Shown here: positions 4,787 through 10,704 of the stretch, piece after piece | Numbering within the stretch: the stretch's first letter is position 1 | How the letters are laid out: each line of letters starts with the position of its first letter | NCBI GenBank assembly: GCA_900751685.1 | Contig: CAADSR010000380.1 | Coordinates: 1 to 12,931 of the forward strand | Reading direction: 5' to 3' | DNA from: Clostridia bacterium | Lineage (GTDB): Bacteria > Bacillota > Clostridia > UBA1381 | Length of the DNA: 12,931 nt | The notes under the pieces: model-generated | Database searches by the model: none | Seen by the model: the letters and a program-made list of their open reading frames with translations, nothing else | Told to the model about the DNA's origin: nothing | Made by a program: the position numbers and the translations under genes

Positions 4787-4830
4787 AAAATGATGGCAGA
4801 CACTTTTTGTGTCTGCCATCATTTTTTATT
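4787..4830. terminator. Strong bidirectional terminator
   Basis: Perfect 17-bp arms (4787-4803 and 4809-4825) enclose a five-T loop, with A-rich sequence before and a T-run after. It ends the accessory region and would insulate it from the redox operon to the right. Confidence 0.88.
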
Positions 4831-4862
4831 GATTGAATGGTTGGTTTTATATTTTCTAGTAG

Positions 4863-4884
4863 GGCGGGATGCCCTCATCCCACC
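4863..4884. repeat. Tetraloop hairpin, right copy of the inverted pair
   Basis: GGCGGGATG and CATCCCACC form a 9-bp stem with one C/A mismatch around a CCCT loop. It is the near reverse complement of the hairpin at 1291-1314. The sequence beyond the hairpin is not shared between the two sites. Confidence 0.65.
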
Positions 4885-5014
4885 GAGAAAACATATTTGA
4901 GATTGAATCGGCGTTTGAACATCAATAATAGATAGCCATATTGAGAAGAATAAACTAAAGCCAACCCCCGTCCGCTGTACGGGCGGCCATTGGTAACGAA
5001 TTTCTTTACGGATG
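4885..5014. other. Intergenic stretch before the redox operon
   Basis: I see no gene with a credible start. A minus-strand frame stays open across most of this stretch and ends at a stop inside the hairpin at 4863-4884, but it has no useful start codon and overlaps the redox operon promoter. An imperfect GC-rich inverted repeat lies near 4968-4988. Confidence 0.45.
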
Positions 5015-5043
5015 TTGTATTCCCCGCCCCCGTTTGGTATAAT
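5015..5043 (+). promoter_or_regulatory. Promoter of the nitroreductase-ArsR-EFR1 operon
   Basis: A perfect TATAAT (5038-5043) preceded by TGG (5035-5037) gives an extended -10, with a weak -35 (TTGTAT, 5015-5020) 17 bp upstream. It lies 33 bases before the start codon. Symmetry for an ArsR-type operator is not obvious here. Confidence 0.65.
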
Positions 5044-5076
5044 GGTTAATGAACTTTAACGAAAGGGGTTTGGGAT

Positions 5077-5850
5077 ATGGAGCAGTCTCAAGTGATGATT
5101 GATAAAAACAAATGCGTTGGATGCGGTATGTGCGCTAAGGTATGTGTTGCACATAATATTGTAATCAATAACAAAAAGGCTGAAACGTTGCTCGATGATT
5201 GCCTGATGTGCGGGCAATGCAGCGCCGTTTGTCCAAAGAATGCGGTTTCAGTCAGCGGTTATGATACGGGGCAGATAGAAAAAACCGGGAACCCCCGCCT
5301 AAGCCCGGATGACGTTTTAGACGTGATCCGTTTCCGGCGGACAGTCCGGCAATTTAAGCAAAAAGAGATCCCCGACGAAGTACTGGAGCAGATTTTAGAA
5401 GCGGGCAGGCTGACCCATACAGCGAAAAATATGCAGGATGTGTCCTTTGTGGTGCTTGCCAAAGAAAAGCACCGCATTGAGCAAATGGCGGTTCGCCTGT
5501 TTAAAAAGCTACAGCCGCTGGCAGGCCTGTTCAGCCCAATGGCAAAAAACAATAAAATCAACGACCACTTTTTCTTTTTCAACGCCCCCGTTGCAATCGT
5601 TATTCTAGCAAAGAACAAAACAAATGGCATCCTTGCCGCGCAGAATATGGAGTTTGCAGCGGAAGCCAACGGGCTCGGCGTGTTATTCAGCGGATTTTTC
5701 ACAACAGCGGCGAATACTTCACGAAAAATCAGGAAAGCAATCAAAGCGCCAAAAGGGAAGCAGGTAGCAATGACATTGGTGCTTGGGTACCCAGATGTGA
5801 AATTTCTCCGCAGTGTGCAGCGAAAAAAACTAGATGTCAGATATATGTGA
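5077..5850 (+). CDS. Ferredoxin-nitroreductase fusion flavoprotein
   Basis: This 257-residue cytoplasmic protein begins with a two-cluster ferredoxin domain: CxxCxxCxxxC at Cys13/16/19/23 and Cys42/45/48/52. A nitroreductase-type FMN domain follows from about residue 78 (DVIRFRRTVRQFKQKEIP), with the AAQNMEFAAEANGLG helix near 190 and a VLGYPDV motif near 236. In such fusions the [4Fe-4S] clusters are thought to carry electrons from reduced ferredoxin to the flavin, which reduces nitro compounds, quinones or similar substrates; the true substrate cannot be read from the sequence. AAGGGG (5063-5068) lies eight bases before the ATG. It is the first gene of an operon with an ArsR repressor 10 bases downstream and an EFR1 flavodoxin-ferredoxin, which points to one regulated redox pathway. 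Confidence 0.9.
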   Translation: MEQSQVMIDKNKCVGCGMCAKVCVAHNIVINNKKAETLLDDCLMCGQCSAVCPKNAVSVSGYDTGQIEKTGNPRLSPDDVLDVIRFRRTVRQFKQKEIPDEVLEQILEAGRLTHTAKNMQDVSFVVLAKEKHRIEQMAVRLFKKLQPLAGLFSPMAKNNKINDHFFFFNAPVAIVILAKNKTNGILAAQNMEFAAEANGLGVLFSGFFTTAANTSRKIRKAIKAPKGKQVAMTLVLGYPDVKFLRSVQRKKLDVRYM

Positions 5851-5860
5851 GGGATCAAAA

Positions 5861-6205
5861 ATGGAAAAAGAATGTGAAGAGAGGTTACAAAAAATTGTAG
5901 ACGGGTTCCGGGAATGCCAAAATGCCTTTACTGCCATTGGCGATGAAACACGGCAACTGATTTTGCTTGTGCTTTTAGAAAGCGATCTATCCGGGATCCG
6001 CGTCGGGGAAATTGCAGAAAAAACACATCTTACAAGGCCTTCTGTCTCCCATCATCTACAGATCCTAAAAGCCGCGGGAATCGTTGCAATGCGGAAAGAA
6101 GGGACCAAAAATTACTATTATTTAAGCGCGGACGAAACACATTGGAAAGAAATTGCCGCTCTGACTGACCTTATTTATGAAAGCATCCGGCATATCAGCG
6201 AATAA
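5861..6205 (+). CDS. ArsR-family transcriptional regulator
   Basis: This 114-residue winged-helix repressor has the ArsR pattern: GDETRQLILLVLLE (helix 1-2 region), IRVGEIAEKTHLTRPSVSHH as the recognition helix-turn-helix, then LKAAGIVAMRKEGTKNYYYL as the wing. The metal-binding ELCVCDL motif of classical ArsR/SmtB members is absent. Only two cysteines are seen (Cys5 and Cys19), both near the N-terminus, so it may sense redox state or a small organic molecule rather than arsenite or zinc. The ATG at 5861 is chosen because GAGGG overlaps the upstream stop codon at the right distance; an ATG at 5834 inside the previous gene lacks a ribosome binding site. It probably represses its own operon, which encodes two redox flavoproteins. 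Confidence 0.85.
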   Translation: MEKECEERLQKIVDGFRECQNAFTAIGDETRQLILLVLLESDLSGIRVGEIAEKTHLTRPSVSHHLQILKAAGIVAMRKEGTKNYYYLSADETHWKEIAALTDLIYESIRHISE

Positions 6206-6233
6206 TCATAAACTATAATAGGAGGCAATTAAA

Positions 6234-6986
6234 ATGATCTTATATTTTTCAGGGACAGGAAACAGCGCCTATGTTGCAAAAAGGATCGGCAAAGAAATAA
6301 ATGACAACGTGATTGATTTGTTCGATAAGCTCCGCCGCCGCGACTTTTCAGACATGCGCTCCGGCAGCCCTTGGGTCATCGTTGTCCCCACCTATGCCTG
6401 GAGGATCCCCCGTATCGTGCAGGAATGGCTGGAGAATACCAATCTTACTGGGAGCAAGGATATTTATTTTGTGATGACCTGCGCCGGAGGCGTTGGAAAC
6501 GCAGGCAAATACCTAAAAAAACAATGCGCCGCCAAAAAGCTGAATTATTTGGGATGCACGCAAATCCTAATGCCGGAAAACTATATTGCCATGTTTTCCA
6601 CGCCGGCACAGGAAGAAGCGTTAGACATCATCCGCCAATCAGAAGGCGCAATTGACGAAGCCGCCCTGCTGATAAAGGCCAACAAGGCCTTTTCATCCCC
6701 CGCCGTGACATTGAAAGATAAGATGAGCAGCGGCATTGTGAATGACGTTTTTTATCCATTGTTTGTCCACGCAAAAAAGTTTTACGCCACCGACGCCTGT
6801 ATTTCCTGCGGGAAATGCGCCAAGGTTTGCCCGCTGGACAACATCCATCTCGAAAATGGAAGCCCCATCTGGGGAAAAAGCTGCACCCACTGTATGGCCT
6901 GCATTAGCCGCTGCCCCGTTGAAGCCATCGAATACGGAGAACACAGCAAAGCAATGCCACGCTACATCTGCCCTAAAAATAGTTAG
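6234..6986 (+). CDS. EFR1-family flavodoxin-ferredoxin fusion
   Basis: The 250-residue protein has an N-terminal flavodoxin-like domain with the FMN phosphate loop FSGTGNS (residues 5-11) and PTYAWRIPRIV near 52-62. A C-terminal two-cluster ferredoxin domain carries CxxCxxCxxxCP at Cys189/192/195/199 and Cys217/220/223/227. This is the architecture of the EFR1 family found widely in anaerobic Firmicutes; its exact reaction is not established. It probably shuttles electrons between ferredoxin-level carriers and a partner oxidoreductase, here plausibly the nitroreductase fusion at 5077. AGGAGG lies about seven bases before the ATG. It is the last gene of the operon, 28 bases after the ArsR gene, and is followed by a long hairpin. 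Confidence 0.9.
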   Translation: MILYFSGTGNSAYVAKRIGKEINDNVIDLFDKLRRRDFSDMRSGSPWVIVVPTYAWRIPRIVQEWLENTNLTGSKDIYFVMTCAGGVGNAGKYLKKQCAAKKLNYLGCTQILMPENYIAMFSTPAQEEALDIIRQSEGAIDEAALLIKANKAFSSPAVTLKDKMSSGIVNDVFYPLFVHAKKFYATDACISCGKCAKVCPLDNIHLENGSPIWGKSCTHCMACISRCPVEAIEYGEHSKAMPRYICPKNS

Positions 6987-6997
6987 AATAACAACAA

Positions 6998-7024
6998 ATA
7001 GCGGTCAGATGATCTGACCGCTAT
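6998..7024. terminator. Hairpin between convergent genes, probable terminator
   Basis: ATAGCGGTCAGAT (6998-7010) and its exact reverse complement (7012-7024) flank one central base. It lies just after the EFR1 stop codon and just before the end of the convergent ATPase gene. There is no strong T-run on either side. Confidence 0.65.
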
Positions 7025-7031
7025 ACTTATA

Positions 7032-8255
7032 TCATACCAACCATGCAGGAACAATCAGATTTTCCCTGCTCAATGCTGACAATTCGCTTTTCATACAAAT
7101 GACCGCACCTATACCGCGTGGAACGGCCGATTTATCCAGTACGGAAAAAGCTTTTACCATGCTATTATTAGGCGAAGCGGATTTTTTGATTTCAAGAGGA
7201 TGAAGCTCGCCGTCACTTTCCATGATCACATCAATTTCCTTCATATCCTTATCCCTATAATAGTACAAAAAGGGTTCCTGCCCGGCATTGTAATAGGATT
7301 TGATGATTTCGCTCACAATATAATTTTCAAAAATGGCCCCATTCATAGCCCCGCTCTCCAGCGTTTCAGAACTGCTCCACTTCGTAAGATATACTGCAAG
7401 GCCAGAATCGGTAAAATACAATTTAGGCGTCTTGATAGTACGCTTTAGTGTATTATTGGAATAGGGACGCAGATAGAAAATAAGGCCGAGCGTTTCCAAA
7501 ATACCAAGCCATTTTTTCGCTGTCATCTGGTCGATAGACGCGTCACGGGCAATTTCAGCAATATTTAAAAGCTGGGAGGTCCTTGCGGCAACCGCCGTGA
7601 TAAATTGAAAAAAACCCAGGCTGTCGACCGCCGGTAAAAGCTCCTTGACATCACGGTCAATATATGTTGAAACATAACTGCTATAAAATATATTCCTGTT
7701 CGAGTATGCACCACTAACAATGGCAGGCATAGACCCATTAAAGATGCGGGTGAACATCTGCATCAGACCAATACTTTCAGCCTTTGCTTGCTTCTCCCTT
7801 AATTTTTGCAAATCCACCCTAAACGGCTCATTCCCGCAGTGGTTATAGATTTCATTTTGTGAGAGTGAAGAAAGATTCAAAACGGCAATCCTGCCCGCCA
7901 AACTCTCTTGTATGCCGCGCATCAGTTTAAACGCCTGGGAACCGGTCAGCCAAAATTCGCCCGGCGTATGGTTTTTATCTACCATGATTTTAATATATGT
8001 GAACAGCTCCGGCGCATATTGTACCTCGTCAATCAAAATGGGTGTGCCATAGGTTTGAAAAAACAATTCAGGGTCTGTTTTCGCCAGCTGCCTTGCTGTC
8101 AAATCATCTAGCGTAACATAGGCACGGCCTGTTCCCTCCATCAATTTCTGAAGCATGGTCGTTTTTCCTACCTGCCTTGGCCCAGTAATCAAAATTGCCG
8201 GATATTCCAAGGACAAACTTTCCACAAGCTTTTCCATATCCCGGTTGATATACAT
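7032..8255 (-). CDS. AAA_14/DUF4143 ATPase with PD-(D/E)XK-like end
   Basis: This 407-residue protein is one of the common bacterial AAA_14 plus DUF4143 ATPases. The Walker A is GPRQVGKTT (residues 25-33), the Walker B is ILIDEVQ (73-79), and LTGSQAF is a sensor-like segment. The DUF4143 part has YIDRDVKELL and KLYFTDSGLAVYL. The tail, EIDVIM followed by LHPLEIKKS, resembles a PD-(D/E)XK nuclease core. Members are abundant, often multicopy and poorly understood; DNA-linked or defence roles have been suggested. The ATG at 8255 is preferred because AGAGGTG lies about seven bases upstream; a GTG at 8264 overlaps that site. It is monocistronic, with its own promoter at 8295, and converges on the EFR1 operon. 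Nothing suggests it is damaged. Confidence 0.88.
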   Translation of the reverse strand: MYINRDMEKLVESLSLEYPAILITGPRQVGKTTMLQKLMEGTGRAYVTLDDLTARQLAKTDPELFFQTYGTPILIDEVQYAPELFTYIKIMVDKNHTPGEFWLTGSQAFKLMRGIQESLAGRIAVLNLSSLSQNEIYNHCGNEPFRVDLQKLREKQAKAESIGLMQMFTRIFNGSMPAIVSGAYSNRNIFYSSYVSTYIDRDVKELLPAVDSLGFFQFITAVAARTSQLLNIAEIARDASIDQMTAKKWLGILETLGLIFYLRPYSNNTLKRTIKTPKLYFTDSGLAVYLTKWSSSETLESGAMNGAIFENYIVSEIIKSYYNAGQEPFLYYYRDKDMKEIDVIMESDGELHPLEIKKSASPNNSMVKAFSVLDKSAVPRGIGAVICMKSELSALSRENLIVPAWLV

Positions 8256-8294
8256 AACAAACACCTCTTTTCGGCTAATCTATATTGTATTTAT

Positions 8295-8323
8295 ATTATA
8301 GCCGAATTAATTCAAATAATCAA
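8295..8323 (-). promoter_or_regulatory. Promoter of the AAA_14/DUF4143 gene
   Basis: On the minus strand TTGATT (8318-8323) and TATAAT (8295-8300) are 17 bp apart. An inverted repeat CGGCTA (8272-8277) / TAGCCG (8299-8304) spans the -10 box and the likely start site and may be an operator. Confidence 0.68.
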
Positions 8324-8372
8324 TACTTAACTAAAAAATACACCTCTATTCTTTCAAATAACAACATATGAA

Positions 8373-8404
8373 AAAAAAGGACTGATAAGATTCAGTCCTT
8401 TTTT
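8373..8404. terminator. Bidirectional terminator after mntP
   Basis: Perfect 13-bp arms (8373-8385 and 8392-8404) include an A-run and a matching T-run around a six-base loop. It lies 14 bases after the mntP stop codon and separates that operon from the ATPase promoter. Confidence 0.88.
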
Positions 8405-8418
8405 TGATAGCTTATGTA

Positions 8419-8958
8419 CTAAAACAATGCCTTGATCCCAATCAAAATCAAAATCACACCGCCCGCGACCTCGGCCCGGTCGCCCAGCCGTTTGCCGACT
8501 TTCTCCCCCAAGGCCAGGGCGATCATGCTGCATATGAACGTTGTAACCGCAATGACCGGGGCTGCTGTAAAGATCGGCGTTTTGGAAACGGCGAAGCTGA
8601 CTCCTACCGCAAACGCGTCAATACTTGTGGCAATGGCCTGAAGCAGCAGCACAGCAATAGTAAACCTCCGTGCCTCCTGTCGCTCATGGGACAAGCCTTC
8701 CCGGATCATATTAATCCCGATAACCCCTAAAATAGCCAATGCAATGTACCCGGAGCATTTGCTCACAACATCGGCAAACAGGCTCCCCAGATAATAGCCC
8801 AGCACCGGCATCAGCCCCTGGAACAGCCCAAACGCCACCGGCATCGACCATTTCTGCCCCCGGGTCAGATTAGGGTAGATCATCCCGGACGAAAGACAGA
8901 CCGCAAACGCATCCATACTCAATCCAAGCCCTATTAAAATAATCTCTAAAATCTGCAT
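8419..8958 (-). CDS. mntP: Manganese efflux pump MntP
   Basis: This 179-residue inner-membrane protein matches the MntP (DUF204/UPF0059) family in length and pattern. It has six hydrophobic helices and two repeated halves, each with a conserved acidic motif: GLSMDAFAVCLSSG near residues 12-25 and ATSIDAFAVGVSFA near 109-122. Known members export Mn2+ and protect against manganese excess. In other bacteria the gene is often controlled by a Mn-sensing riboswitch or MntR; no such element is seen here. The gene starts two bases after the pflA stop codon, and its Shine-Dalgarno (GAAGGAG) lies within the last pflA codons. The two are therefore co-transcribed and probably translationally coupled. 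The functional link to pflA is unclear. Confidence 0.92.
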   Translation of the reverse strand: MQILEIILIGLGLSMDAFAVCLSSGMIYPNLTRGQKWSMPVAFGLFQGLMPVLGYYLGSLFADVVSKCSGYIALAILGVIGINMIREGLSHERQEARRFTIAVLLLQAIATSIDAFAVGVSFAVSKTPIFTAAPVIAVTTFICSMIALALGEKVGKRLGDRAEVAGGVILILIGIKALF

Positions 8959-8960
8959 AC

Positions 8961-9677
8961 TTACTCCTTCAAGTTATATTTTTTCACAAGCTCCCGGAGC
9001 CGCTCCATGGTTTCTTCCTCCGGCGGCTTTGTATCCCCCAAGGGATACGTCCTCCCAAGGGCCTCCCATTTGCTCACACCAAGGGTGTGATACGGCAATA
9101 GATCCACCCGCTGGACGTTCGCTCCCTCCAACAGCTGCACCAAGCTCTCCATTTGGCTCTCCGTATCCGTATAGCCCGGAATAATGACCTGGCGGATCCA
9201 CAAAGGCTGGCCGGTCTTTTTCATATACGAAAGAAATTCCAGCAAACGCTTCTGATCCGTCCCGGTAATGCGCTCATACATCTGGGGGTCGGTATGCTTG
9301 ATGTCCAGCAGCACCAGGTCCGTATACTCCAGCGCATCACAAACAGCAGGATTTAAAAAATACCCGCTGGTGTCCACGGCTGTATGGATCCCTTCCGCTT
9401 TTAATTTCCCGAAAAGCTCCCCTACAAATTCCGCCTGGAAAAACGGCTCGCCCCCGGAAACTGTAACGCCCCCATTATTTTTAAAATACGGCCGGTAGCG
9501 TAAGATTTTCTTCACCAGCGCATCTGACTCCATTGTCTCGCCGCCGTCCTCCGCCCAGGTGTCGGGATTATGGCAATAAATACACCGCTGGGGGCAGCCC
9601 TGCAAAAACACAGCAAACCGCAGCCCCGGCCCATCCACTGCCGCCAAAGACTCTATAGAATGAATTTTTCCTATCAT
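8961..9677 (-). CDS. pflA: Pyruvate formate-lyase activating enzyme (radical SAM)
   Basis: This 238-residue radical SAM enzyme installs the glycyl radical on pyruvate formate-lyase. The [4Fe-4S] motif CxxxCxxC is at Cys28/32/35 (CPQRCIYCHNPDTW). The GGVTVSGGEPFFQAEF segment, VDTSGY, LLDIKH and the late LLPYHTLGVSKWEALG are all typical of PflA. The ATG at 9677 is preferred because AAGGAGAGG lies upstream; an in-frame extension to 9728 would add residues that do not belong to the family and would overlap the promoter. It starts the pflA-mntP operon. No pyruvate formate-lyase gene is present in this window, so its partner must be encoded elsewhere. A glycyl-radical activase for a different substrate cannot be excluded, but the sequence looks like standard PflA. 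Confidence 0.9.
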   Translation of the reverse strand: MIGKIHSIESLAAVDGPGLRFAVFLQGCPQRCIYCHNPDTWAEDGGETMESDALVKKILRYRPYFKNNGGVTVSGGEPFFQAEFVGELFGKLKAEGIHTAVDTSGYFLNPAVCDALEYTDLVLLDIKHTDPQMYERITGTDQKRLLEFLSYMKKTGQPLWIRQVIIPGYTDTESQMESLVQLLEGANVQRVDLLPYHTLGVSKWEALGRTYPLGDTKPPEEETMERLRELVKKYNLKE

Positions 9678-9695
9678 ACAAACCCACCTCTCCTT

Positions 9696-9724
9696 AGTAT
9701 ACAATACCCGGATAACCTTGACAA
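9696..9724 (-). promoter_or_regulatory. Promoter of pflA-mntP
   Basis: On the minus strand TTGTCA (9719-9724) and TATACT (9696-9701) are 17 bp apart, giving a start site just before the pflA Shine-Dalgarno. Confidence 0.7.
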
Positions 9725-9738
9725 GCATTTTTTGACAT

Positions 9739-9757
9739 AAAGCACAAAATGCGCTTT
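9739..9757 (-). terminator. Weak hairpin at the end of the AraC gene
   Basis: On the minus strand AAAGCGCA and TGTGCTTT pair (one G/T wobble) around a TTT loop, overlapping the stop codon. No good T-run follows, so read-through into pflA is possible. Confidence 0.35.
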
Positions 9758-10571
9758 ATTGATCCATCTGCTTTGGTGATTTCCCGGTCTGTTTTAGATA
9801 CATTTTATAAAAATGGGAATAATCATTAAATCCTGCATTGGAGCTGGCCTGCAACAGAGACTGCCCCTTTTTATGCAGCTCCTGCACAAGCAAAATCCTT
9901 TTATAATTGATATATTGATTGATGGTGTACCCCGTGTTTTTCTTAAAGGTCTTACACAAATAGAATTTATCAATATAAAACCGCTGGGACAAGTCCTCCA
10001 GAGCCAGCCGCTCCGTCAGATGGCTGTTGATGTACATAATAATATCGCGGATGCGCTTATCCTTCGTGTAAAAGCCATCCCCGGCGTTTTGGGCATTGTT
10101 AAGCAGATATAAAAACTCAATAACGGTACTGTCGGCAACTATCCATGCTTTCTGCTCCACATAGTGATTCATTCGGTTCAGGCAGTCCAATATATTTGTT
10201 TTCACAGTCTCCGCCGGGATGAGGTTTCCTGTCCCCAATCTTCGGTTCTGAAAAATATCCAGAAACTGCCCGCAGCCCTTGGCCGTAAAATAGGCTTCAT
10301 TCACAAACACGATCATCCGCTCATAGGGCTGATCCGTCAGGCAGACAATATGGTGCATCTCAAACGGGCGGGTCATTACGATATCAAAAGGCTTTAATTT
10401 ATAAGTGTTCCCCTCTACACAAAATTCGCAGTCCCCATTCATAAATAACACAATCTCGTAAATATCAGGATGGTTATGGAGCTGGAACTCCTTATTGTCC
10501 GGATGCTCGTCCAGCTGGTACCGGAACCCAAAGTTCATTCCTGGAAAAATCGTGGTCGTTTTACTTGCCAT
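9756..10571 (-). CDS. AraC-family transcriptional regulator
   Basis: This 271-residue regulator has an N-terminal cupin-type sensing domain (HNHPDIYEIVLFMNGDCEF near 32-50, then KPFDIVMTRPFEMHHI near 60-75). Its C-terminal double helix-turn-helix spans about residues 168-271 and includes LALEDLSQRFYIDKFYLCK and the signature GFNDYSHFYKMYLKQTGKSP. Proteins of this type usually activate carbohydrate genes when their sugar binds the cupin. The gene is divergent from the GH115 alpha-glucuronidase gene across a 133-base spacer, so the likely ligand is a (methyl)glucuronate-bearing xylan fragment or glucuronate; this is inferred from context. AGGAGGGG precedes the ATG. Confidence 0.9.
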   Translation of the reverse strand: MASKTTTIFPGMNFGFRYQLDEHPDNKEFQLHNHPDIYEIVLFMNGDCEFCVEGNTYKLKPFDIVMTRPFEMHHIVCLTDQPYERMIVFVNEAYFTAKGCGQFLDIFQNRRLGTGNLIPAETVKTNILDCLNRMNHYVEQKAWIVADSTVIEFLYLLNNAQNAGDGFYTKDKRIRDIIMYINSHLTERLALEDLSQRFYIDKFYLCKTFKKNTGYTINQYINYKRILLVQELHKKGQSLLQASSNAGFNDYSHFYKMYLKQTGKSPKQMDQ

Positions 10572-10595
10572 TTTGATTCCCCTCCTATGACTATA

Positions 10596-10624
10596 ACTAT
10601 ACTACAAAAAGCCAAGATATGCAA
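10596..10624 (-). promoter_or_regulatory. Promoter of the AraC gene
   Basis: On the minus strand TTGCAT (10619-10624) and TATAGT (10596-10601) are 17 bp apart. The sequence CAATAT is repeated at 10622-10627 and 10634-10639, 12 bp apart, next to the -35 box; a direct repeat like this could be a binding site for the AraC protein. Confidence 0.6.
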
Positions 10625-10643
10625 TATTTTTGCCAATATAGAG

Positions 10644-10673
10644 TTAGAAAAATGAGGTAAATTGTGCTAAGAT
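10644..10673 (+). promoter_or_regulatory. Probable GH115 promoter, activator-dependent
   Basis: An extended -10 (TGC then TAAGAT, 10665-10673) is visible, but the -35 region (about 10644-10650) is poor. A weak -35 next to the CAATAT direct repeat fits activation by the divergently encoded AraC protein. Confidence 0.4.
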
Positions 10674-10704
10674 ATGTATACTGAATCTAATTTGGAGGGA
10701 ATTT

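Noticed and set aside
5030..5060. TGGTATAATGGTTAAT resembles a tRNA D-arm (A box)
   Set aside because: No acceptor, anticodon or T-arm can be formed around it, and the same bases make a good extended -10 promoter at the right distance from the nitroreductase gene.
5259..5858. 199-codon minus-strand ORF opposite the nitroreductase gene
   Set aside because: The plus strand encodes clear ferredoxin and nitroreductase motifs; the opposite frame is Ser/Ala/Phe-rich shadow translation.
6371..6655. Plus-strand ORF in another frame inside the EFR1 gene
   Set aside because: It is rich in Arg and Trp with no family pattern and lies wholly inside a recognised gene.
8256..8264. GTG start for the AAA_14/DUF4143 protein at 8264
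   Set aside because: The GTG overlaps the ribosome binding site; the ATG at 8255 is correctly spaced.
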